Assembly (NCBI GenBank): GCA_013698215.1
Contig: JACCVJ010000043.1
Location: 1-7,065, forward strand
DNA from: Tatlockia sp.
Lineage (GTDB): Bacteria; Cyanobacteriota; Cyanobacteriia; Cyanobacteriales; Chroococcidiopsidaceae
DNA: 7,065 nucleotides
Reading direction: 5' to 3'
Made by a program: the position numbers and the translations under genes. Position 1 is the first letter of the stretch. Each line of letters begins with the position of its first letter. Shown here one piece after another: positions 1-5,430 of this stretch. A model generated the notes under the pieces. The model was not told the DNA's origin and searched no databases. It saw nothing but the letters and a program-made list of their open reading frames with translations.

Positions 1-1
1 G

Positions 2-247
2 GGGGAACCATTGGATGTAGATATTTACGAACTTAGTCCTGAAGAATTAAGTAAAGTACCTTCTACGCCTGGATCTTTGGAAGCAGCCTTAGAAAGCTTG
101 GAGCATAATCACGACTTTTTAACAGAAAGTGGCGTTTTCTCGGAAGACTTCATTCAAAATTGGATTACTTACAAACTCGATAAAGAAGTCAATCCGATGC
201 GCTTGCGTCCTCACCCCTACGAGTTTTCGCTGTATTACGATTGCTAA
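2..247 (+). CDS. glnA: Glutamine synthetase type I, C-terminal end (partial)
   Basis: This is the last 81 codons of glutamine synthetase, which makes glutamine from glutamate, ammonia and ATP in the cytoplasm and is the entry point of the GS-GOGAT cycle. The frame is open from base 2 (G-E-P-L-D) to TAA at 245-247. The TTG at 11 is an internal Leu codon, not a start. Recognition rests on conserved GS-I tail motifs: DIYELSPEEL, the STPGSLEAALESLE segment, the GVFSEDFIQNWI segment and the terminal LRPHPYEFSLYYDC. Catalytic and adenylylation regions lie outside the window, so the GlnA subtype cannot be checked further. It is followed by a tandem hairpin repeat and an intrinsic terminator (360-385). 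In cyanobacteria glnA is normally NtcA-controlled, but its promoter is not in this window. Confidence 0.95.
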   Translation, partial: GEPLDVDIYELSPEELSKVPSTPGSLEAALESLEHNHDFLTESGVFSEDFIQNWITYKLDKEVNPMRLRPHPYEFSLYYDC

Positions 248-331
248 AAATAATTTCGGTGTAGAGAAGCATTGCAACGTCTCTACCAAAAATAATTTCG
301 GTGTAGAGACGTTGCATTGCAACGTCTTTAC
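246..331. repeat. Two tandem copies of a hairpin-forming repeat
   Basis: Two copies of a unit lie 42 bp apart. Each begins with an AAAAATAATTTCGGT block (246-260 and 288-302) and continues with a palindromic core starting GTAGAGA. Core 1 (261-286) is shortened and has 7-bp arms (261-267 / 280-286). Core 2 (303-331) is nearly perfect, with 14-nt arms GTAGAGACGTTGCA and TGCAACGTCTTTAC around one T and a single G/T mismatch. The right arm of core 1 (273-286) is also a perfect 14-bp complement of the left arm of core 2 (303-316), so alternative foldings exist. From memory, palindromes of this GTAGAGACGTTGCA type are scattered in many copies through cyanobacterial genomes. The unit lies between glnA and its terminator. 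The function is unknown. Confidence 0.85.
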
Positions 332-359
332 CCAATTGAGCAACGCCATATTCCTTTAA

Positions 360-385
360 CCGCCTAATATTAGGCGGCGTTTTTT
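360..385 (+). terminator. Rho-independent terminator after glnA
   Basis: A perfect 18-nt palindrome (360-377, CCGCCTAATATTAGGCGG) is followed by CG and six T residues (380-385) on the + strand. This suits termination of glnA transcripts. The complementary strand has no T-tract after the stem, so it should work in one direction only. The TAA stop of the convergent lysozyme-like gene (370-372) lies inside the stem. Confidence 0.88.
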
Positions 386-1056
386 AATTCTTCTTTGAGC
401 ATTTTTTGATAAACTTTGGGCAAACGTCCAGTTAAAGAATTGTTTTCTATCCCGTAGCCTAAACTTGTCCAAGTTCCCGATAGTAGCTTTTGTACTCTAT
501 TTAGTTTGCCTTGCTGTAATAGCTGCGACAAGTCTTCACCCCAAAATTGGCGATCGCTCAACCAAGCATAAACTACCGCATCTTGATACTCTGGCTCAAA
601 GCTATAAGATTTCCAAAACATGATTCCTGGCGGCTGGGGATGGTATAACGCCGCCTTTTCGTACCAAGTGATATTAATCATCTGATAGCGTCCCGCCGCC
701 GTCGAGCAGTCGCCCTTATTCGGGCCAGAAACAATCGTAATACATCGCTCTGGATGGCGGCTCAAGTCGTCAATTTGTCCGCCACCATACAAAATTGAGT
801 AAGGCTTGGGATCGTTTGCCTCACTCGCTGAAATCGTCCGCATCAAGGCTCGAATATAAGGATCGCCCCCTTTCATTTCTAAAGGAGGTAAGTATCCAAG
901 ATTGGGATGGAGGCGCGATTTTTTTGGTTGTGGAGGCAAATTAGGCAATAACAAAGTTAACACCATTAAAGCGATGCTAACTGGAATAATTTTTTTTAGA
1001 GCGATCGCCGCAGCTTGCTGGCTAAAAGTAGCCTTTGGGAGTGAAAAACGCGCCAA
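370..1056 (-). CDS. Membrane-anchored lambda-type (GH104) lysozyme-like protein
   Basis: The 228-residue protein has a short basic N-terminus, one hydrophobic segment at about residues 23-40 (membrane anchor or uncleaved signal, no lipobox seen), a Pro-rich linker, and a C-terminal domain resembling phage lambda endolysin R. Shared landmarks are the SASEAND segment with candidate catalytic Glu79, a YGGGQ-D-L-S-HP stretch at 90-102, AGRYQ at 121-125, and the TWTSLGYG segment at 195-202. It should cleave peptidoglycan glycan strands on the periplasmic side. The start is TTG at 1056, chosen because GAGG (1065-1068) lies 8 nt upstream. An overlapping ATG at 1064 is in another frame. The gene follows the SDR gene by 22 nt, so the two are probably co-transcribed. 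There is no holin or other phage gene nearby, so a cellular wall-remodelling role is inferred. The family call is firm; activity is unproven. Confidence 0.85.
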   Translation of the reverse strand: MARFSLPKATFSQQAAAIALKKIIPVSIALMVLTLLLPNLPPQPKKSRLHPNLGYLPPLEMKGGDPYIRALMRTISASEANDPKPYSILYGGGQIDDLSRHPERCITIVSGPNKGDCSTAAGRYQMINITWYEKAALYHPQPPGIMFWKSYSFEPEYQDAVVYAWLSDRQFWGEDLSQLLQQGKLNRVQKLLSGTWTSLGYGIENNSLTGRLPKVYQKMLKEELKNAA

Positions 1057-1078
1057 TTTGCCATCCTCAAGATTGTAA

Positions 1079-1738
1079 TTAAGCTACACCTGCAAATAGC
1101 TGCTCAAAACTCTGTTTTGGTGCTTCTTCCTTCGCCACAATTTCCACGATTTTATTGCGAGCAGCAGATTGCGATAGCGCTTCGACACAGACTTGCGCTA
1201 CTTTAGTACGAGGAATGCTGCCATCAAACAGCGTATCTGCTGAAGACATGACAACGGCACTATTATTGTCTTCATTTTTCAAACCGCCGGGACGCACAAT
1301 TGTGTAAACAAGTCCGCTTTTTTGAATATACTCCTCGGCCCGCTTCTTCCACACCAAAATCAGCCAAAATAAATTTAGGGGATGAAATAGCTTAGATGTA
1401 CATAAAGAAGATACAAACACAAAATGCTCAATTCCTTTAGTTTTAGCCACATCGACCAAATTTTTAGTTCCTTCATAATCCACTTTATAAGGGCTGGAGG
1501 GGTCGAAACTTGGTTTAGCACCCGTCGCACACAAAATTACCGTACTATCACCTATAGCCTCGCGCAAAGTCTCTGGTTTTAACACGTCGCCAACTACCAA
1601 CTGGGCAGAATCTGGCAAAACAGCCTTAGCTTGCTCTAAGTCCCTAACCAAAGCCCGGACAGGAATATTTCGCTCTACTAATTCCTTGACTATCCGCCGC
1701 CCAGTTTCGCCTGTTGCCCCTGCTACAAATGCTTTCAT
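1079..1738 (-). CDS. NAD(P)H-binding atypical SDR (NmrA/Tic62-like)
   Basis: This 219-residue protein is a single Rossmann domain. The N-terminal glycine motif GATGETG spans residues 7-13. Arg32 after strand 2 fits an NADP(H) 2'-phosphate contact, and GD (50-51) fits the adenine-binding position. Further landmarks are CATGA (70-74), VDYEGTKNLVDVA (86-98), FVFVSSL (106-112) and YTIVRPGGL (145-153). There is no classical YxxxK pair, as in atypical SDRs of the NAD(P)-binding group related to plant Tic62 and At5g02240. The substrate is unknown; a redox-sensing or reductase role in the cytoplasm is inferred. The start is ATG 1736-1738 with a weak TAGG about 9 nt upstream. It is the first gene of a likely two-gene unit with the lysozyme-like gene. 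A TATAGT at about 15 nt before the start has only a poor -35 partner, so no promoter is called. Confidence 0.88.
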   Translation of the reverse strand: MKAFVAGATGETGRRIVKELVERNIPVRALVRDLEQAKAVLPDSAQLVVGDVLKPETLREAIGDSTVILCATGAKPSFDPSSPYKVDYEGTKNLVDVAKTKGIEHFVFVSSLCTSKLFHPLNLFWLILVWKKRAEEYIQKSGLVYTIVRPGGLKNEDNNSAVVMSSADTLFDGSIPRTKVAQVCVEALSQSAARNKIVEIVAKEEAPKQSFEQLFAGVA

Positions 1739-1917
1739 CTCAAAATGCCTACACTATAAATAAATTTTCAATCCGTCTATTTCCCTATTGTAGATTTACT
1801 GAATAAAACCCTAAAGTTTTTAGAGTTCGTGAAGATGTTAGCTGCGGGTGAAATATTGCCTTCAATTGTGGGAATCCTAAATTTAGAGCCAAGCACAGTC
1901 ACACAATAATCAAGCTT
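1739..1917. other. Divergent intergenic region with an unsupported 26-codon ORF
   Basis: This spacer separates the SDR gene (-) from the DUF1997 gene (+) and must carry both promoters, but no convincing -35/-10 pair stands out on either strand. On the + strand the frame stays open for about 50 codons up to TAA at 1907-1909. Possible starts are GTG 1829 (26 codons) or ATG 1835 (24 codons), and the peptide ends LEPSTVTQ. There is no clear Shine-Dalgarno sequence and I recognise no homologue. It could be a leader peptide, a gene remnant, or chance. Confidence 0.3.
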
Positions 1918-2571
1918 ATGTTGTCACAAAACCACGAATTTCAATCTAGAGAATCCGTTACAGTTTGGGAAGGAGCAATGTCACAAGGGGATGGGGAGGT
2001 ATTAGCGCCAACGTCAATGCGCTTTTCCGGTCAATTTGCTGAGTGCATGGAAATGTATGCCCCTGCTCCAACGGTGGCGGAATATCTCAATACTCATCAA
2101 GAGTGGTTTTGTCGTTGCGCTCAACCCATGAAGGTAGAATCACTCTCTGTCAATGGTTATGCTTTGGCAATTGGGCGCTTTGGCGCTTTTGGTTACGATG
2201 TCGAGCCAAAAGTTGGTTTAGAGCTTTTACCCCCCGATAATGGCGTATATCGCATCAAAACGATCGCTATTCCCAGCTATATTCCCCCAGGCTACGATGT
2301 AGATTTTAAGGCGGTAATGGAGCTAGTAGAATTTCCCGCCGATAGTCAAGGCAAATTAGTTACAAAAGTAGAGTGGACGCTAGACTTGAACGTTGATGTC
2401 CAGTTTCCTAAGTTTATTTATCGTTTACCTAAATCTGTAATTAAGAATACAGGCGATCGCTTGCTTAACCAAATTGTTCGCCAAGTATCCCGCCGTCTAA
2501 CCGCCAAGGTACAGGCAGATTTTTACAAGTCTTTGGGTTTGCCCTTACCACCCAAATCTAAGTGCCACTAG
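1918..2571 (+). CDS. DUF1997 family protein
   Basis: This 217-residue soluble protein belongs to DUF1997, a family shared by cyanobacteria and plant chloroplasts with no established function. The diagnostic stretch runs from about residue 37: FSGQFAECMEMYAP, then VAEYLNTHQEWFCRCAQPM (53-71), NGYALAIGRFGAFGY (79-93) and EPKVGLELLPP (96-106). The C-terminal half has alternating strands and ends in an amphipathic helix with RLLNQIVRQVSRRL (181-194), which suggests a helix-grip/START-like lipid-binding fold (my inference). There is no signal peptide or membrane segment. The start is uncertain. ATG 1918 has no Shine-Dalgarno sequence, whereas in-frame ATG 1978 (residue 21) has AAGGAG at 1970-1975, only 2 nt away. 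The conserved part begins after both, so the protein is 217 or 197 residues. It is convergent with the DUF4079 gene. Confidence 0.88.
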   Translation: MLSQNHEFQSRESVTVWEGAMSQGDGEVLAPTSMRFSGQFAECMEMYAPAPTVAEYLNTHQEWFCRCAQPMKVESLSVNGYALAIGRFGAFGYDVEPKVGLELLPPDNGVYRIKTIAIPSYIPPGYDVDFKAVMELVEFPADSQGKLVTKVEWTLDLNVDVQFPKFIYRLPKSVIKNTGDRLLNQIVRQVSRRLTAKVQADFYKSLGLPLPPKSKCH

Positions 2572-2601
2572 GATCGAGAAGGGTAAGATTTATCAAGCTA
2601 A

Positions 2602-3072
2602 CTAGAGCTTACTGAGAATATTTAAAATAATTTGGATTCCGCTCACAGCTTGCCACGCAAACAAAGCTAAAAGCGCCGAATTTAACACAATATGCGTATA
2701 TCTTGCCCAATCTTGCCCTTTTTGCATATAGGGTGACAAACTAGCAGAGACAGCAATCATCCCTGTCATCCCTAATCCCGCTAACAAATGTGGGCCGAGA
2801 AATAGCTTTTGGTTGTTGATATAGGTAGCGCCCATCCCGATTAACGTACCTACCACCATTAAGCCTAAAAGTATCGAACCGATTTGATAATGTCTGTTGT
2901 TAAATTTGCCTTGAATTAGCTCTTTTTTAACATCACCCACTGCATACCTTGTCTGTCGCACTTTTACGCCTAGGTAGAGTGCGTAAACTGAAACTCCTAG
3001 CAAAGCAAACATTAAAAGTGGGTGAAAAATATTTAGCCAAGGTTTGATTTCTGTGGGAATTTCCAGACTCAT
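2602..3072 (-). CDS. DUF4079 four-helix membrane protein, possibly b561-like
   Basis: The 156-residue protein has four hydrophobic helices at about residues 18-36, 65-85, 94-112 and 126-152. I recognise it as DUF4079, a family of cyanobacteria and chloroplasts without assigned function. Conserved-looking features are FHP (16-18), RHYQIG (60-65), GPHLLAGLGM (93-102) and RYTHIVLN (124-131). The four His residues (17, 61, 95, 127) each sit just before or at the start of a helix. With antiparallel helices, H17 and H95 fall on one face and H61 and H127 on the other, the geometry of a di-heme b561-type core (inference). The basic loop between helices 1 and 2 (K37 to K56) suggests it faces the cytoplasm. 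The start is ATG 3070-3072 with no Shine-Dalgarno sequence. A candidate promoter lies upstream (3107-3136). It is downstream of, but separated by 135 bp from, the receiver-domain gene. Confidence 0.85.
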   Translation of the reverse strand: MSLEIPTEIKPWLNIFHPLLMFALLGVSVYALYLGVKVRQTRYAVGDVKKELIQGKFNNRHYQIGSILLGLMVVGTLIGMGATYINNQKLFLGPHLLAGLGMTGMIAVSASLSPYMQKGQDWARYTHIVLNSALLALFAWQAVSGIQIILNILSKL

Positions 3073-3088
3073 AGTGTTTTAGTGATTA

Positions 3089-3113
3089 TTATGCTTAATA
3101 AAACTTAGCATAA
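3089..3113. repeat. Inverted repeat overlapping the DUF4079 -10 box
   Basis: The arms TTATGCT (3089-3095) and AGCATAA (3107-3113) are perfect complements around an 11-nt A/T-rich loop. On the minus strand, one arm contains the candidate -10 hexamer and the other would lie in the early 5' leader. It could be an operator or an RNA hairpin. Confidence 0.55.
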
Positions 3114-3136
3114 CTGCTGCAAATAACTTATTTCAA
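3107..3136 (-). promoter_or_regulatory. Candidate sigma-70-type promoter for the DUF4079 gene
   Basis: Read on the minus strand, TTGAAA (3131-3136, five of six matches to TTGACA) is followed after 18 nt by TATGCT (3107-3112, four of six matches to TATAAT). Transcription would start near 3100, giving a leader of roughly 28 nt to the ATG at 3072. A perfect 12-bp palindrome TTCAACGTTGAA (3132-3143) overlaps the -35 box, and the 3089-3113 inverted repeat overlaps the -10 box, so repressor or activator binding is possible. Confidence 0.4.
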
Positions 3137-3207
3137 CGTTGAACGATTTACTAACGACTTCAATTAAGTTGGCATTCTAACTTCTGGAAGGACAAGTAAT
3201 TGAATCC

Positions 3208-3615
3208 TCAAATTTTCACCAACGCCCGACGCACAATTGCTTCTAAGTCTTCAATCATATAAGGCTTGCTGAGATAACCATTACAACCTGCGGCTAATAA
3301 GCGATCGCGGTCTTCTTCGCTAGCTAAAGCGGTTACAGCAATTACAGGAATATTCTCTGTAGTTGGGTTGTGTTTCAAATGGCGAACAACCTCTATACCG
3401 TTTAAGTCTGGCAGCATTACATCTAACAAAATCAAGTCTGGGTTGTAAGCTTGGGCTATGGTTAAGGCTATTTGCCCGCTAGTTGCAGTAAATAACGAAC
3501 AATCAAAGACATTTAATACTTCACTCAGTAGCAGCAAATTATCTTCATTGTCATCTACTGCTAAAATTCGTGGTTGTTTAGCAGTGGTTTCTACACTTTT
3601 AGCTAAAACTTCCAA
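3208..3615 (-). CDS. Stand-alone response regulator receiver (REC) domain protein
   Basis: The whole 135-residue protein is one CheY-like receiver domain with no output domain. The acidic pair is D21-D22 in VDDNEDN, the phospho-acceptor is D65 in LILLDVMLPD, the switch residue is T95 in AVTA, and the conserved lysine is K117 in YLSKPY. All catalytic positions are present, so phosphorylation by a histidine kinase is expected. The start is TTG at 3615, chosen because GGAG (3623-3626) lies 7 nt upstream. The ATG at 3628 opens a different, 9-codon frame that overlaps the start. No histidine kinase is encoded here, so its partner is elsewhere. The gene is divergent from the succinate-semialdehyde dehydrogenase gene. 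A GTA-N8-TAC motif lies 16 nt before its start. Confidence 0.93.
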   Translation of the reverse strand: MEVLAKSVETTAKQPRILAVDDNEDNLLLLSEVLNVFDCSLFTATSGQIALTIAQAYNPDLILLDVMLPDLNGIEVVRHLKHNPTTENIPVIAVTALASEEDRDRLLAAGCNGYLSKPYMIEDLEAIVRRALVKI

Positions 3616-3630
3616 TTTTTCTCTCCATTC

Positions 3631-3644
3631 GTAGGAATCTATAC
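3631..3644. promoter_or_regulatory. NtcA-type GTA-N8-TAC motif before the receiver gene
   Basis: The site GTAGGAATCTATAC matches the core NtcA consensus. It lies 16 nt before the TTG start of the receiver gene, too close for the usual activation geometry. On the minus strand it contains TATAGA, a possible -10 box, so if real it would more likely repress. A chance match is quite possible. Confidence 0.25.
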
Positions 3645-3786
3645 AATAGACAAAAGCATTTCTGCCCTAAATCGTCATTGAGGCATTCCCTAAGCGGCGC
3701 ATTCGGCGCTTGTTTGGACTGGCTCTAACTTGCTAACAGGAAATGTCCAATCACAAAGCTACTTAAGTATCAGTGTTCAATCAATG

Positions 3787-3828
3787 GTAGCAAAAGATAC
3801 AATGCTCTCAAATTGAACCGAGTACAGT
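3787..3828 (+). promoter_or_regulatory. Candidate NtcA-activated promoter of the SSADH/2-OGDC pair
   Basis: GTAGCAAAAGATAC (3787-3800) matches GTA-N8-TAC. Exactly 22 nt later comes TACAGT (3823-3828), matching the TAN3T -10 box of NtcA-activated (class II) promoters, where 22-24 nt is the usual spacing and no -35 box is needed. The site centre would be about 41.5 nt before a start near 3835, leaving a leader of about 200 nt to the ATG at 4039. NtcA is the global nitrogen regulator of cyanobacteria and is activated by 2-oxoglutarate, the substrate of the downstream pathway. The call rests on sequence only. Confidence 0.5.
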
Positions 3829-3937
3829 CCTAATAAACTTAATACTCTTTAACAATAGGTCAAATTTCGGGGAAAAGCTGTAGTTAGGTTGACAAAGTAA
3901 TGAGTTTTGTTAGGTTTCTGAGTAGGTAAACGGATAA

Positions 3938-4000
3938 AGAATAGAAGTGAGATCGCCCAAAAGCGTTATTGTAGCGAGAGAATAGAAGAAAATGGGCGAT
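3938..4000 (+). repeat. Direct and inverted repeats in the leader of the dehydrogenase gene
   Basis: AGAATAGAAG occurs at 3938-3947 and again at 3979-3988. ATCGCCCA (3952-3959) pairs perfectly with TGGGCGAT (3993-4000) across a 33-nt loop. The structure ends 38 nt before the chosen start codon and just before a HIP1 site (4005-4012). It could fold in the transcript or serve as protein-binding sites. Confidence 0.45.
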
Positions 4001-4038
4001 TAATGCGATCGCCTTCGTTGACTAGATGGAGAAAAGTA

Positions 4039-5403
4039 ATGGCGATTTCGTCAATCAATCCCGCTACCGGAGAAACGCTCAAAACCTTCACTGCACTAAC
4101 AGATAGCGAAATTGAAACTAAACTTCAATTATCAAAGCAAGCTTTTGAAAAAGGACGTAAAACATCTCTAAGCAAACGTGCGGAATGGATGCAGACCGCC
4201 GCCGCGCTATTAGAGCAAAATAAAGCTCAATACGCGCAAATTATGACCTTAGAAATGGGTAAACCAATTCAAGGGGCAATTTCGGAAGTTGAAAAATGCG
4301 CTGTGGTATGTCGTTACTACGCCGAAAACGCTGCCAAATTTCTCGCTGATGTACCCACCTTTACAGACGCGAGTTATAGTTTTATTCGCTATCAACCCTT
4401 GGGAGCAATTTTAGCGGTAATGCCCTGGAATTTTCCCTTTTGGCAAGTATTTCGCTTTGCTGCACCTGCATTAATGGCGGGGAATGTCGGTTTACTCAAA
4501 CACGCTTCAAACGTGCCTCAGTGCGCCTTAGCTATTGAAGATATTTTTACGCAAGCGGGTTTTCCTCCTGGGGTATTTCAAACTTTGCTAGTAGGCGCTG
4601 AGAAAGTTAGCGATTTAATTAACGACGATCGCATTTCTGCCGCAACTTTAACCGGAAGTGAAGCTGCGGGAGCAAGTTTAGCCGCCGCCGCCGGAAAACA
4701 AATTAAAAAAGTAGTTTTAGAATTGGGAGGCAGCGATCCGTTTATAGTTTTAGGTAGCGCCGATTTAGAAACCGCCGTAACTACCGCCGTAAAGGCGCGG
4801 ATGCTCAATAATGGTCAATCTTGCATCGCTGCAAAACGATTTATAGTGGTTGCAGAAATTGCCGATCGATTCGGGCAAAAGTTAGTAGAAAAATTTGCCG
4901 CTTTAAAAGTTGGCGATCCCATGCAGCTAGATACAGATTTGGGCCCATTGGCAACGCCGAATATTCTCAAAGACTTAGACTATCAAGTTAGTCAAGCGGT
5001 AAAAAACGGCGCAAAGTTGCTGATGGGTGGACAAAAGTTAGATCGCCCTGGAAACTACTACCCAGCAACAATATTAACGGACATTCCCCCCGGAAGCCCC
5101 GCAGAAAAAGAAGAATTTTTTGGGCCAGTGGCATTGTTGTTTAAAGTAGCAAATATTGATGAAGCGATTAAGTTAGCCAACGATACGCCCTTTGGCTTGG
5201 GTGCTAGTGCGTGGACAAATAATGGCGAAGAGAGCGATCGCTTGATTGACGAACTCGAAGCGGGAGCGGTATTTATCAATAGCATGGTCAAATCTGACGT
5301 GCGAATGCCCTTCGGTGGCATCAAAAAGTCAGGTTATGGTCGAGAATTAGGTAGCCAGGGCATTCATGAATTTATGAATATTAAAACTGTTTGGGTAAGC
5401 TAA
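4039..5403 (+). CDS. gabD: Succinate-semialdehyde dehydrogenase
   Basis: The enzyme oxidises succinic semialdehyde to succinate with NAD(P)+, the second step of the cyanobacterial bypass that closes the TCA cycle. The 454-residue protein is a full-length aldehyde dehydrogenase. Visible landmarks are PWNFPF with oxyanion Asn131, cofactor residues K154 and S157 in LLKHASN, general base E228 in LELGGSDP, nucleophile C262 in NNGQSC, EEFFGP at 358-363 and the C-terminal PFGGIKKSGYGRELG segment. Lys plus Ser, rather than Glu, at the 2'-phosphate site favours NADP+. The start is ATG 4039, because GGAG (4028-4031) lies 7 nt upstream and the protein then begins MAISSINPATGE as in family members. The in-frame ATG at 4003 adds 12 residues without a ribosome site. 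It is followed after 88 bp by the 2-oxoglutarate decarboxylase gene, supporting an operon. It resembles the short Sad/YneI-type SSADHs. Confidence 0.94.
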   Translation: MAISSINPATGETLKTFTALTDSEIETKLQLSKQAFEKGRKTSLSKRAEWMQTAAALLEQNKAQYAQIMTLEMGKPIQGAISEVEKCAVVCRYYAENAAKFLADVPTFTDASYSFIRYQPLGAILAVMPWNFPFWQVFRFAAPALMAGNVGLLKHASNVPQCALAIEDIFTQAGFPPGVFQTLLVGAEKVSDLINDDRISAATLTGSEAAGASLAAAAGKQIKKVVLELGGSDPFIVLGSADLETAVTTAVKARMLNNGQSCIAAKRFIVVAEIADRFGQKLVEKFAALKVGDPMQLDTDLGPLATPNILKDLDYQVSQAVKNGAKLLMGGQKLDRPGNYYPATILTDIPPGSPAEKEEFFGPVALLFKVANIDEAIKLANDTPFGLGASAWTNNGEESDRLIDELEAGAVFINSMVKSDVRMPFGGIKKSGYGRELGSQGIHEFMNIKTVWVS

Positions 5404-5430
5404 AGTCACAGTTAATTAGGTAAAGGCGCA

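Larger units (their letters stand above)
3616..4038. other. 423-bp divergent regulatory region
   Basis: No credible gene is present; the longest + strand ATG frames here are about 10 codons. Candidate signals are GTA-N8-TAC sites at 3631-3644 and 3787-3800, and inverted repeats TTGGAC/GTCCAA (3714-3719 / 3745-3750) and GTTCAAT/ATTGAAC (3775-3781 / 3812-3818). A perfect TTGACA (3889-3894) lacks a good -10 box but is bracketed by GTTAGGTT direct repeats (3883-3890, 3909-3916). Another direct plus inverted repeat set lies at 3938-4000. The region must hold the promoter of the receiver gene (-) and that of the dehydrogenase/decarboxylase pair (+). Confidence 0.7.

Noticed and set aside
246..331. 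Possible CRISPR array.
   Set aside because: There are only two units. The repeat part is palindromic and diverged, the unit length of 42 bp leaves no proper spacers, and no cas genes are nearby.
129..359. Open frames on both strands (119-349 minus, 129-359 plus) across the glnA end and the repeats.
   Set aside because: They overlap the certain glnA frame and run through the tandem hairpin repeat, which explains their repetitive peptide sequence.
2043..2240. Alternative plus-strand frame inside the DUF1997 gene.
   Set aside because: It overlaps the conserved core of DUF1997 in another frame, so it is a shadow.
2595..2610. AAGCT/AGCTT inverted repeat between the convergent DUF1997 and DUF4079 genes as a terminator.
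   Set aside because: The stem is only 5 bp and no T-tract follows on either strand.
3599..3628. Nine-codon ATG frame overlapping the TTG start of the receiver gene.
   Set aside because: The GGAG lies inside it and is correctly spaced for the TTG instead. It is too short to support alone.
4003..4038. Upstream ATG giving a 12-residue longer SSADH.
   Set aside because: There is no ribosome site before 4003, and the first codons overlap a HIP1 octamer. ATG 4039 has GGAG at 7 nt and gives the family N-terminus and expected residue numbering.
4578..5324. Minus-strand open frames inside the SSADH gene (4578-4808 and 5058-5324).
   Set aside because: They are antisense shadows of a strongly conserved coding frame and match no recognisable protein.
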